The notes beneath the pieces are model-generated. The model saw only the letters and a program-made list of their open reading frames with translations. It did not search any database and was not told where the DNA came from. A DNA stretch of 12,247 nt from Acidobacteriota bacterium. Lineage in GTDB: Bacteria; Acidobacteriota; Thermoanaerobaculia; Multivoradales; JAHEKO01. The stretch lies in the NCBI GenBank assembly GCA_029861655.1, contig JAOTZA010000071.1, positions 1 through 12,247 on the forward strand, given 5' to 3'. The stretch's first letter is position 1. The number at the start of each line of letters is the position of its first letter. Both the position numbers and the translations under genes were made by a program. Of the stretch, positions 1 through 5,671 are shown one piece after another.

Positions 1-267
1 CTCCAGACGAATGATCTTCTTGTAGATGGCAATCGCTTTGACAAACAGTTCTTCTTGAGCGAAGTGCTCGGCAGCCCTGCGGAACAGATCGATGGCCTTG
101 TCCATTCGCTTGAGGCGAACGTACAGGTCTCCGACCTTGTTGAGCGTAGAGGTGTCGCTCGGGTTGTCATGGAGAACCTTTGTGTATTCTTTGATGGCAG
201 GCTCGATCTTGCCGCGCGCGACAAGCTTGTCGGCCACCTGCAAGGAGTCGCGTCGCCCGCGAGGCAT
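1..267 (-). CDS. Tetratricopeptide repeat protein (N-terminal 89 residues; continues past window start)
   Basis: The reading frame starts with ATG at 267 and stays open to base 1, so the 3' part lies outside the window. The translation begins MPRGRRDSLQVADKLVARGK and shows at least two TPR helical pairs, at about residues 10-42 (ADKLVARGKIEPAIKEY...NP) and 44-77 (LNKVGDLYVRLKRMDKAIDLFRRAAEHF). A third begins at the VKAIAIYKKIIRLE end. TPRs form superhelical protein-binding scaffolds. No signal peptide is visible, so a cytoplasmic or peripheral role is likely, but the function is unknown. Its ATG directly follows the rnhB stop codon (TAG-ATG), so it is probably translated by coupling as the last visible gene of the rpsP operon. 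I remember similar TPR proteins from Acidobacteria and neighbouring phyla, where they are usually called hypothetical. Confidence in the TPR fold is high; there is no basis for a specific role. Confidence 0.85.
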   Translation of the reverse strand, partial: MPRGRRDSLQVADKLVARGKIEPAIKEYTKVLHDNPSDTSTLNKVGDLYVRLKRMDKAIDLFRRAAEHFAQEELFVKAIAIYKKIIRLE

Positions 268-933
268 CTAGCAGCTCCTCGAAAGTGAAGCGCTCTTCTG
301 TGGCAGCACCGAGCGGAAGGTCAAGCGATGAACCGGGCACGGACCGAATGTTCGCAGGGCTTCGAGATGCTCGGGCGCACCGTAGCCCTTATGTGCCGCG
401 AAGCCATAGTGCGGATAATCGCGGTCCAGGTCTCGCATCATCCGGTCCCGCTCGACCTTCGCCAGAATCGACGCACAGGCGATCGCATAGCTCAGGCTGT
501 CGCCTCGCACAAAGGAAAAACAGGGCATCGAAGTCCCGCGAAGCGCCACGGCGTCGACCAGCACCGCATCGGGGGCCGGCCGGAGTTGCTCTATTGCCGC
601 GATCATCGCCCTTCGCGTCGACTCCAGAATGTTGAGCCGGTCGATGACCTCGGGCGGTATCGGTACGACCGACGTCGCTATCGACGCCGAGCAAATCCAG
701 CCCGCCAGCTCTTCGCGCTGACTCGCTGAGAGACGCTTGCTGTCGTCTACGCCCGGTACCAGCTTCCGGCTGTCCGGGATAACCGCCGCCGCCACCACCG
801 GACCAGCGAGCGAGCCTCGTCCTACTTCGTCCACACCTGCCACAAGGGCATACCCGGCATCCCCGAGCCGCCGCTCGATCCGGCCCATGAGACGCAATCG
901 ATAGGCCTCCGCCCCTAGGTGTGCCAACGTCAC
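268..933 (-). CDS. rnhB: Ribonuclease HII
   Basis: This 221-residue protein matches RNase HII, which nicks the RNA strand of RNA-DNA hybrids and removes misincorporated ribonucleotides with divalent metal. The signature VAGVDEVGRGSLAGPV places catalytic Asp35 and Glu36. Asp127 (AVLVDAV) and Asp145 (VRGDS) complete the acidic metal site, and DDSKRL, the ASILAKVERDR helix and HKGYG are also present. The start taken is GTG at 933, because the segment before the signature (RLRLMGRIERRLGDAG) resembles the N-terminal helix of many family members. ATG at 888 is a shorter alternative. No strong ribosome-binding site is visible for either. It lies 66 bp downstream of rplS on the same strand and its stop abuts the next ATG, fitting an extended rpsP-rplS operon. 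The sequence looks intact. Confidence 0.96.
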   Translation of the reverse strand: MTLAHLGAEAYRLRLMGRIERRLGDAGYALVAGVDEVGRGSLAGPVVAAAVIPDSRKLVPGVDDSKRLSASQREELAGWICSASIATSVVPIPPEVIDRLNILESTRRAMIAAIEQLRPAPDAVLVDAVALRGTSMPCFSFVRGDSLSYAIACASILAKVERDRMMRDLDRDYPHYGFAAHKGYGAPEHLEALRTFGPCPVHRLTFRSVLPQKSASLSRSC

Positions 934-999
934 CGATCGAATTCTCGCATTCCTATGCCCCTCCCATCGCCCTCGAGAACGAGGTCGTTTTGAATGGAA

Positions 1000-1392
1000 C
1001 TAGGAGGCGGCGCTCGGTTCCTTGCGCGCCGCTTTTCCTTGCAGCCTGTCCTCGCGTCGCTCTTCGATCCTCGCCGCCTTGCCTCGCAGCTTGCGAAGAT
1101 AGTAGAGCTTTGCGCGCCGAACCCGGCCACGCCTTACGACCTCGATCTTGTCGACAACCGGGGAATGGAGCGGCAACACACGCTCAACTCCGATCCCGCC
1201 GGAGATCTTGCGAACCGTAAACGTCTCGCGAGTGCCACTACCCCGGCGCCCGATCACGACGCCTTGGAAGATCTGGATCCGTTCTTTGTCACCCTCGGCG
1301 ACTTTGACATGCACTTTCAGCGTGTCGCCGGGCCGGAATTCCGGCATATCCGAACGTAGATAAGCACTCTCGACTTCTTGAAGCTCGTTCAT
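1000..1392 (-). CDS. rplS: 50S ribosomal protein L19
   Basis: This 130-residue protein is ribosomal protein L19, which sits at the 30S-50S interface. Recognisable blocks are the N-terminal FRPGDTLKVHVKVAEGDKER, the IQIFQGVVIGRRGSG strand-turn, and KISGGIGVERVLPLHSPVVDKIEVVRRGRVRRAKLYYLRKLRGKAARI. The C-terminus carries a short extra Arg/Lys/Glu-rich tail after the usual end. The start is ATG at 1392, preceded five bases upstream by AGGAGAGG, a strong ribosome-binding site. An in-frame TTG at 1410 is therefore rejected. It follows trmD in the classical rpsP-rimM-trmD-rplS order, but after an unusually long 119-base gap that contains two hairpins. Confidence 0.97.
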   Translation of the reverse strand: MNELQEVESAYLRSDMPEFRPGDTLKVHVKVAEGDKERIQIFQGVVIGRRGSGTRETFTVRKISGGIGVERVLPLHSPVVDKIEVVRRGRVRRAKLYYLRKLRGKAARIEERREDRLQGKAARKEPSAAS

Positions 1393-1511
1393 TGTCCTCT
1401 CCTGATTCAACGCCGAAGACTTGCCGACGTGAGCCCTCTAGTGGGTACGGGCGACCCTGCGGTCGCTTGGGGCGGGATCTTAGCACGAGGCCGGGCTGGG
1501 TTTTCCCAGTC
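1393..1511 (-). promoter_or_regulatory. trmD-rplS spacer with two hairpins (possible rplS leader)
   Basis: The other joints in this operon upstream of rnhB overlap or are spaced by at most 20 bases, but 119 bases separate trmD and rplS. Directly after the trmD stop is CTGGG-TTTT-CCCAG (1496-1509). Further towards rplS is GCGACC-CTGC-GGTCGC (1451-1466, 6-bp perfect stem). The rplS Shine-Dalgarno sequence AGGAGAGG lies at the 3' end. A TAAGAT sequence on the minus strand within the spacer is a weak -10 candidate with no convincing -35. The spacer could be an mRNA leader, a partial terminator or processing site that sets L19 dosage, or plain spacer. No U-tract follows either hairpin. Confidence 0.4.
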
Positions 1512-2219
1512 TCAATCGCTGCTTGGCCCGCCCTCCTCGGCCGCGGAGCCGGCCAAAAGATCCGGGCGCTTCTCACGCGTGGCCCGCAGCGCTTGACCTT
1601 TTCTCCATCGCGCGATCTCGGCGTGATGCCCCGACAGCAGTACCTCAGGAACCTCCAAACCCTCCACAACGGCCGGACGTGTGTATTGAGGGTAGTCGAG
1701 GAGCCCGTTGCGGAAACTCTCGTTTTCCACCGAGGCCGGGTCTCCGATGACAGCCGGGATCTGGCGGGAAACCGCCTCCGTCAGGACCATCGCCGCGACC
1801 TCGCCACCCGAGAGCACATAGTCCCCGATTGAGATCTCCTCATCCACCACCGTCTTCCGAACCCGCTCGTCGATCCCCTCGTAACGGCCGCAGAGCAGGA
1901 GCAGTTCGGGCCGCGATGCGAGCTCGCGAATCTTGGCGTCGTCCAGACGTCTGCCGCGCGGCGACAGCATCACCCGCCGGGTCTTCCCGGGCACCGACAG
2001 CTCTCGCACCGCGCGGATCCAAGGCTCGGCTTTCATGACCATCCCACCGCCGCCGCCATAGGGTTCGTCATCGACCACGCGATGCGCGTCGTCCGTGAAG
2101 TCGCGAAGCTGGCGCACGTCGACCTCCATGAGCTTCTTCTGGATCGCGCGCCCCAAAAGGCTCGTCTCGAGAAACGGAACAAAAAGCTCCGGGAAGATGG
2201 TTACGATGACGATGCGCAT
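1512..2219 (-). CDS. trmD: tRNA (guanine37-N1)-methyltransferase
   Basis: This 235-residue protein is TrmD, which uses S-adenosylmethionine to methylate G37 next to the anticodon and so prevents +1 frameshifting. SPOUT-family trefoil-knot motifs are all present: the start MRIVIVTIFPELF, YGGGGGMVMK (54-63), LSPRGRRLDD (85-94), LCGRYEGIDERV (109-120) and DEEISIGDYVLSGGE (126-140). The C-terminal linker and helical domain carry GLLDYPQYTRP and LLSGHHAEIARWR. Length is normal. The residue before the Ser-Phe pair at 168-169, where E. coli has the essential Asp169, is Glu167 here. The ATG at 2219 overlaps the end of rimM by 19 bases, so translation is probably coupled. The upstream GAGGGG lies inside rimM. 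Confidence 0.97.
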   Translation of the reverse strand: MRIVIVTIFPELFVPFLETSLLGRAIQKKLMEVDVRQLRDFTDDAHRVVDDEPYGGGGGMVMKAEPWIRAVRELSVPGKTRRVMLSPRGRRLDDAKIRELASRPELLLLCGRYEGIDERVRKTVVDEEISIGDYVLSGGEVAAMVLTEAVSRQIPAVIGDPASVENESFRNGLLDYPQYTRPAVVEGLEVPEVLLSGHHAEIARWRKGQALRATREKRPDLLAGSAAEEGGPSSD

Positions 2220-2737
2220 GTCTCGATCAGCCCCTCGGGCAAGTCGAACTCGATCGAACGGTGAGGTTCGATGTGGCGGATGTACTGGGCGACAAACGGC
2301 ACGAGAAGCAAACGCGTGCCATCCGAGACTTCCAAAATCAGGCCACCGCCGTCCTCGACGACTTTTGCCACCTCACCCAGCTCGCCGGCGGTGCGATCGC
2401 TGCAGCGGCAGCCGATCAGCTCGTGGTAGTAATAGGAACCGGGCTCGCTCTCCGGGGCTCGGCCGGCTTCGATCTCGAGCACCGCTCCCCGCAAGAGCTC
2501 CGCCTCGTCCCGATCCTCGCAGCCTGCGAATCGCACCAGAACGGCATCCTTGTGCGCTCGAGACCCGGCAACCTTCAAGCGTTCCCGGCTACCATCGCGA
2601 AAGACGACGATCTCTGAGCCGGTGTCGAACCGGCCTGGTACAACGGTCAAAACTTCCACGGCGACCTCTCCGGCCACACCATGCGGCCGCCTCACACGCC
2701 CGATCATCAGGTACTCAGGCTTTCTGGACCCTGCCAC
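2201..2737 (-). CDS. rimM: Ribosome maturation factor RimM
   Basis: This 178-residue protein is RimM, which binds S19 and helps assemble the head of the 30S subunit. The N-terminal beta-barrel starts with LMIGRVRRPHGVAGEVAVEVL (about 10-30). The C-terminal PRC-barrel begins at GSYYYHELIG (100-109) and ends with LLLVPFVAQYIRHIE. The start is GTG at 2737, supported by GGAGG ten bases upstream. ATG at residue 11 would cut into the first strand, so it is rejected. The gene begins 20 bases after khpA and overlaps trmD, the standard arrangement that links 30S maturation with tRNA methylation. No oddities are seen. Confidence 0.95.
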   Translation of the reverse strand: MAGSRKPEYLMIGRVRRPHGVAGEVAVEVLTVVPGRFDTGSEIVVFRDGSRERLKVAGSRAHKDAVLVRFAGCEDRDEAELLRGAVLEIEAGRAPESEPGSYYYHELIGCRCSDRTAGELGEVAKVVEDGGGLILEVSDGTRLLLVPFVAQYIRHIEPHRSIEFDLPEGLIETCASSS

Positions 2738-2757
2738 GGTGACGCGGCCTCCGACGT

Positions 2758-2991
2758 CTAGTCGAGGATCTTGAGCTCGTAAACGTCGCCGTCTTTGGTC
2801 CCGCGACCCCCGAGCAGCGTACGCAACGCGCGCGCGGTCCGACCTTGCCGGCCAATCACCTTGCCCAGATCCTCCTCAGCGACCCTGACTTCGAAGGAGG
2901 TCGTACCCGCATACGAATCTTCGCCGATCTCGACTTCCCGCGGCTCGTCGACAAGCAAGCGGATAACGGTGCGGAGCTCCTGCAACGCCAT
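2758..2991 (-). CDS. khpA: KH domain RNA-binding protein (KhpA / YlqC type)
   Basis: This is a 77-residue single KH-domain protein. Its core is FEVRVAEEDLGKVIGRQGRTARALRTLL, where GRQG is the GxxG loop that contacts RNA. The N-terminal MALQELRTVIRLLVDEP and the C-terminal LKILD are typical of the family. In Gram-positive bacteria KhpA pairs with KhpB/Jag as an RNA chaperone linked to cell elongation; a partner is not visible here. The start is ATG at 2991, two bases after the rpsP stop (TGA-gg-ATG). This gives the usual family length; the open frame further upstream runs through rpsP and is not used. rpsP-khpA-rimM is a common order in many phyla. Identification is strong; the exact role in this organism is unknown. 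Confidence 0.94.
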   Translation of the reverse strand: MALQELRTVIRLLVDEPREVEIGEDSYAGTTSFEVRVAEEDLGKVIGRQGRTARALRTLLGGRGTKDGDVYELKILD

Positions 2992-2993
2992 CC

Positions 2994-3257
2994 TCAGGCA
3001 GTGGGGGCGGCAACGGCTTCGGGCTGCCGCTGCTGCTTCACGAGTCGTTTGACGGTGGGCGAAAGCTGAGCGCCCTTCGACACCCACTCATCGATGCGAT
3101 CGACATCGAGTCGCGAGGCGGAGGACGGCTTTGAGGGATCGTAGTAACCCAACTCCTCGAGCGTCGCCGCGGTGGGCGCGCGCCGGGAGTCAGAGATCAC
3201 CACCCGGTAAAAGGGCCGGTTACGGTTGCCCATTCGGCGTAGGCGTACTTTCAACAT
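2994..3257 (-). CDS. rpsP: 30S ribosomal protein S16
   Basis: This 87-residue protein is S16, a small-subunit assembly protein that binds 16S rRNA. The N-terminus MLKVRLRRMGNRNRPFYRVV, then SDSRRAPTAATLEELGYYDP and the helix VDRIDEWVSKGAQLSPTVKRL are diagnostic. The C-terminal tail (QQRQPEAVAAPTA) is a short low-complexity extension. The frame is open for more than 600 bases upstream, but ATG at 3257 begins the canonical MLKVRLRR and has GAGG 11 bases upstream, so longer starts are rejected. It is the first gene of the operon. A promoter candidate and a leader hairpin lie within about 110 bases upstream. Confidence 0.97.
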   Translation of the reverse strand: MLKVRLRRMGNRNRPFYRVVISDSRRAPTAATLEELGYYDPSKPSSASRLDVDRIDEWVSKGAQLSPTVKRLVKQQRQPEAVAAPTA

Positions 3258-3314
3258 TCTTGGTAGATCCTCAGTCGGTGTATCGGGAAACGGGTAAGGC
3301 TCAGTAGCTGGGAA

Positions 3315-3329
3315 GGCGCCGTTGGCGCC
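3315..3329 (-). other. GGCGCC hairpin in the rpsP 5' leader
   Basis: Two copies of the self-complementary GGCGCC separated by three bases (GTT on plus, AAC on the minus-strand transcript) form a compact 6-bp hairpin. It lies just downstream of the predicted transcription start for rpsP, so it would cap the 5' end of the mRNA. It may protect the message or bind a regulator. It could also be a chance feature of GC-rich DNA. Confidence 0.4.
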
Positions 3330-3338
3330 GAACGCCGG

Positions 3339-3367
3339 ATAATAGCACCCGCCCCAGGGCAAGTCGA
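3339..3367 (-). promoter_or_regulatory. Candidate sigma-70-type promoter for the rpsP operon
   Basis: On the minus strand, TATTAT (3344-3339; one mismatch to TATAAT) is preceded at 17 bp by TCGACT (3367-3362; four of six matches to TTGACA). Initiation would fall near 3332, giving a 5' leader of about 75 nt before the rpsP ATG at 3257. It is the only AT-rich hexamer in an otherwise very GC-rich stretch. The call rests on consensus match and position alone. Confidence 0.5.
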
Positions 3368-3410
3368 GCGGTCCTCTGGTCAAGTCGGGCGTCGGTTCGC
3401 TCCCTTGAAG

Positions 3411-3432
3411 CGGCCGGCGCCCCTGCCGGCCG
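3411..3432. repeat. 8-bp perfect inverted repeat (CGGCCGGC / GCCGGCCG)
   Basis: CGGCCGGC (3411-3418) and GCCGGCCG (3425-3432) flank a 6-base loop, GCCCCT. The element lies upstream of the rpsP promoter candidate and just before the ATP-grasp relic. No T-run follows on either strand, so it is not a classical intrinsic terminator. It may be an operator or a factor-dependent termination aid, or have no function. Confidence 0.35.
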
Positions 3433-3467
3433 AGGACGACGTCACGGACCGCAGGCCCCGACTGTAG

Positions 3468-3719
3468 ACATTCTCTCCGGCTGCGCGATACTTTGCCGGA
3501 ATGCGTATCGCGTTCGGAAACGGGCACCAAGCGGCCGGGGTTCTCGACGCCCTCCCCGAGCGACCGCTCTATGCAAGGGTCGATGGCGTCGTCCGAAACG
3601 GCGGCTTTGTGCTGATGGAGCTCGAGCTGATAGAGCCCCAGCTTTTCTTCGGGCTTGCAAAAGGCTCTGCGTCCCGTTTCGCAAACTGCCTGCTCGAGGC
3701 GCTGAAGGCGAGGATCTGA
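3468..3719 (+). pseudogene. Relic of an ATP-grasp family gene (C-terminal end only)
   Basis: On the strand opposite to all neighbours between 1 and 5612, an open frame follows a stop at 3465-3467 and ends in TGA at 3717-3719. ATG at 3501 would give 72 residues. From about residue 16 it reads as the extreme C-terminus of a RimK/glutathione-synthetase-like ATP-grasp protein: LPERPLYARVDGVVRNGGF, then LMELELIEPQLFFGLAKG and the final helix ASRFANCLLEALKARI. The LMELELIEP segment is where ATP-grasp enzymes place Mg-binding Glu/Asn residues. Everything upstream (ATP-binding lobe, P-loop-like region) is missing and no other frame before it resembles it. It cannot be an active enzyme alone. I infer a decayed or truncated gene; expression as a small protein is less likely. 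Confidence 0.6.
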
Positions 3720-3750
3720 CTTAGGGCGGGCCCTCGGCAAATCAGACGGC

Positions 3751-3790
3751 AAAAAACCCGGTCCGTTATGAACTGGAGGCGCTCCCCGGG
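3751..3790 (-). terminator. Probable intrinsic terminator overlapping the cupin gene 3' end
   Basis: On the minus strand, CCCGG (3790-3786) pairs with CCGGG (3761-3757), which is followed directly by six T (3756-3751). The outer stem can be lengthened by A-U and G-U pairs between the upstream AGAG and the U-run. A small inner hairpin, GGAG-CGC-CTCC, sits in the loop. The cupin stop codon lies inside the loop. It is the only T-run next to a stem in this gap and would separate ffh-cupin transcription from the rpsP operon. The stem is short, so strength is uncertain. Confidence 0.45.
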
Positions 3791-4218
3791 CTCTTGAGCT
3801 CGACCCGCAGCGCCCGAAACACTCGCTCGTCGAAATTCTCGACGGAATGAAGGGGCTCGGGTCCCAACCAGTCCGCGCCCAGATCGCTGCCACTCAAATC
3901 CCGATCTTCGGGTGTCTCGAAGCGCATCTCGCCCTCCGCATCGTAGTAGCGAATTCGGGCCGCTTCGAGCCCGACCATGACACTCGGCCAGCGATGGGTG
4001 TGGGCCGGCTCGCGCTCGCCGGGTTGGATGATGACTTCGAGTACCCGCACTCTCCCGTTTTCGAACAGCACGCGGTGTGAGTCCGGTGCGGCAACGACCG
4101 CATCGAGGTTCGGGTCCCATACCCTGTCATCGTCGGCCGAGACCGCGATCCCAGCCGCGACCATGCCAACGAAAACCAGAAACAGCAGGATCCAGCGCTT
4201 GATCGAAAGTCCGTTCAT
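3766..4218 (-). CDS. Small secreted cupin-domain protein
   Basis: This is a 150-residue protein with an N-terminal export signal (MNGLSIKRWILLFLVFVGMVAAGIAVSA, probable cleavage after residue 28) and one cupin barrel. Motif 1 is PGEREPAHTHRWPS, with metal-ligand candidates His73 and His75. The Glu expected a few residues later is absent. Motif 2 is the HSVEN pattern, His124-x3-Asn128. Three histidines could still bind a metal. The catalytic or binding role is unknown. The start is ATG at 4218, with GGAGG five bases upstream; the frame runs further up but that extension has no ribosome-binding site. It begins 77 bases after ffh on the same strand, so it may be co-transcribed with it. An exported cupin between ffh and rpsP is not part of the conserved cluster and is probably a lineage-specific insertion. 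It ends in a Ser-rich tail. Confidence 0.8.
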   Translation of the reverse strand: MNGLSIKRWILLFLVFVGMVAAGIAVSADDDRVWDPNLDAVVAAPDSHRVLFENGRVRVLEVIIQPGEREPAHTHRWPSVMVGLEAARIRYYDAEGEMRFETPEDRDLSGSDLGADWLGPEPLHSVENFDERVFRALRVELKSPGSASSS

Positions 4219-4295
4219 CGAGGCCTCCAGTAGCTTGAGATACGGAGCCGTGGCGAAGAGGTTGCCCAACCGTGAAGGCCGCTACCGGTTTCTCG

Positions 4296-5612
4296 CTACC
4301 CCCCCATCGCCTTCTGCAGCCACCCACCCTTGATCTTCTTCATCATTTTCCGCATGGTGCGGAACTGTTTGATCAACTGGTTGACCTCCTGGACGCTGGT
4401 CCCCGAACCGCGAGCGATACGCCGCTTGCGGCTGGCGTTGAGAAGGGTCGGTTTCTCCCGCTCGCGCGGGGTCATCGAGTCGATCACCGCTTCGACCCGC
4501 GTGAGCTTCCCCTCATCGACCATGGAAGGGTCGAGCCCCTTGAAGGGGCCACCGCGTGGCAGGGCTTCGAGCACCTGGGCCAGCGGCCCCATGCGACGCA
4601 TCTGCCGGAGCTGATCGCGCAGATCCTCGAGGGTGAACTCGCGCCGCGCCATCCGTTTGGCGAGCCGCTCGGTCTCGGAGGCATCGAGCCCCTTCTCGGC
4701 CTTCTCGATCAAGCTCAGCACGTCGCCCATGCCGAGGATCCGCGACGCCATGCGCTCGGGGTCGAAGACCTCTAGATCGTCCGGCTTCTCGCCGACGCCG
4801 ACAAAACGGATCGGCACCTCGGCGACGCTGCGGATCGACAACGCCGCACCCCCGCGACTGTCACCGTCGAGCTTGGTCAGGATAACGCCCGTCAGGGGTA
4901 GGAGCTTGCCGAAAGCCCCTGCGCTTTTGACCGCGTCCTGACCGGTCATCGCGTCGGCCACAAACAGGAACTCGGTCGGATCGAGGCTCTTGGCCAGAAC
5001 CGCGATCTCGTCCATCAGAGCTTCGTCGATATGTAGGCGCCCCGCGGTATCGAACACCACCACGTCATAGCCACGCTCCCGCGCCTCACGCGAAACACGG
5101 GTCGCCAGATCCACCGCCGTCTCCCCGTCGTCGGGCCCCAGAACGGGAACACCCACACCGGCTCCCACCTGCCGCAACTGCTCGACCGCGGCGGCGCGCT
5201 GGAGATCGGCCGCCACCAACAGAGGTTGGCGCCCGGATTCTCGTAGCTTCTTGGCCAGCTTTCCCGCCGTGGTGGTCTTACCCGAGCCCTGGAGACCGCA
5301 GAGCAGCACGACACTCGGATGCCCGGTGAGACGAAGATCGCCACCGGGCTCACCCAGAATCCCGACCAGCTCGTCCTTGACGATCTTGACGACCTGTTGC
5401 GCGGCAGTGAGGCTTTCGAGCACATCGCTACCGATCGAGCGCTCGCGAACCCGGGCGACAAAGCTCTTGACCACCCTGAAGTTGACATCGGCCTCCAGAA
5501 GCGCGAGGCGAATCTCACGCAGCGCCGCCTGGAGAGCCTCCTCGCTTACCCGGCCCTCACCCTTGAGCCGTTTGAAGACTCCCTGTAGGCGATCCTGCAG
5601 TCCGTCGAACAT
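4296..5612 (-). CDS. ffh: Signal recognition particle protein Ffh (SRP54 GTPase)
   Basis: This 438-residue protein is Ffh. With 4.5S RNA it binds signal sequences emerging from ribosomes and delivers them to FtsY at the membrane. The N-domain helical bundle (1-95) starts MFDGLQDRLQGVFKRLKGEG. The G-domain has the P-loop GLQGSGKTTT (106-115), DLQRAAAVEQL (136-146; the usual Pro is Ala), DTAGR (188-192) and TKLDG (246-250). The linker is followed by the methionine-rich M-domain (from about 325), with LNASRKRRIARGSG and MRKMMKKIKGG near the end, which bind RNA and signal peptides. Length is normal. The ATG at 5612 begins the family N-terminus. No Shine-Dalgarno sequence is visible, and a TAGCAT hexamer lies ten bases upstream, so the mRNA may be leaderless. 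It diverges from pyk by 59 bp. Confidence 0.97.
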   Translation of the reverse strand: MFDGLQDRLQGVFKRLKGEGRVSEEALQAALREIRLALLEADVNFRVVKSFVARVRERSIGSDVLESLTAAQQVVKIVKDELVGILGEPGGDLRLTGHPSVVLLCGLQGSGKTTTAGKLAKKLRESGRQPLLVAADLQRAAAVEQLRQVGAGVGVPVLGPDDGETAVDLATRVSREARERGYDVVVFDTAGRLHIDEALMDEIAVLAKSLDPTEFLFVADAMTGQDAVKSAGAFGKLLPLTGVILTKLDGDSRGGAALSIRSVAEVPIRFVGVGEKPDDLEVFDPERMASRILGMGDVLSLIEKAEKGLDASETERLAKRMARREFTLEDLRDQLRQMRRMGPLAQVLEALPRGGPFKGLDPSMVDEGKLTRVEAVIDSMTPREREKPTLLNASRKRRIARGSGTSVQEVNQLIKQFRTMRKMMKKIKGGWLQKAMGG

Positions 5613-5671
5613 CGCGGCGGCGATGCTAGCAGTTCCGGCGCAGCGCCTCGGTCGCCGTATACTTCGCCGCC
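5613..5671. promoter_or_regulatory. Divergent ffh / pyk promoter region, possibly leaderless on both sides
   Basis: Only 59 bp separate the two start codons. On the plus strand, TATACT (5658-5663) lies eight bases before the pyk ATG, so transcription would start at or almost at the ATG. On the minus strand, TAGCAT (5628-5623) lies ten bases before the ffh ATG. Neither gene has a purine-rich ribosome-binding site; both have a CGCCGCC tract instead. No good -35 hexamer is visible for either. The start codons are secure from protein homology, but the promoter calls rest on position and weak consensus. Confidence 0.4.

Noticed and set aside
1392..1832. Plus-strand open frames opposite trmD and the rplS leader
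   Set aside because: They are antisense to trmD and have low-complexity composition; the coding strand is certain from TrmD motifs.
3258..3893. Long minus-strand open frame continuous with rpsP, giving a 299-residue protein
   Set aside because: The upstream part resembles nothing, crosses the cupin gene in another frame and the promoter candidate. S16 starts canonically at MLKVRLRR with a nearby GAGG.
4219..4295. Possible promoter or terminator between ffh and the cupin gene
   Set aside because: Only a very short ACCGGTAGCGGCC stem is visible, with no U-tract and no paired -35/-10. Read-through from ffh is as likely.
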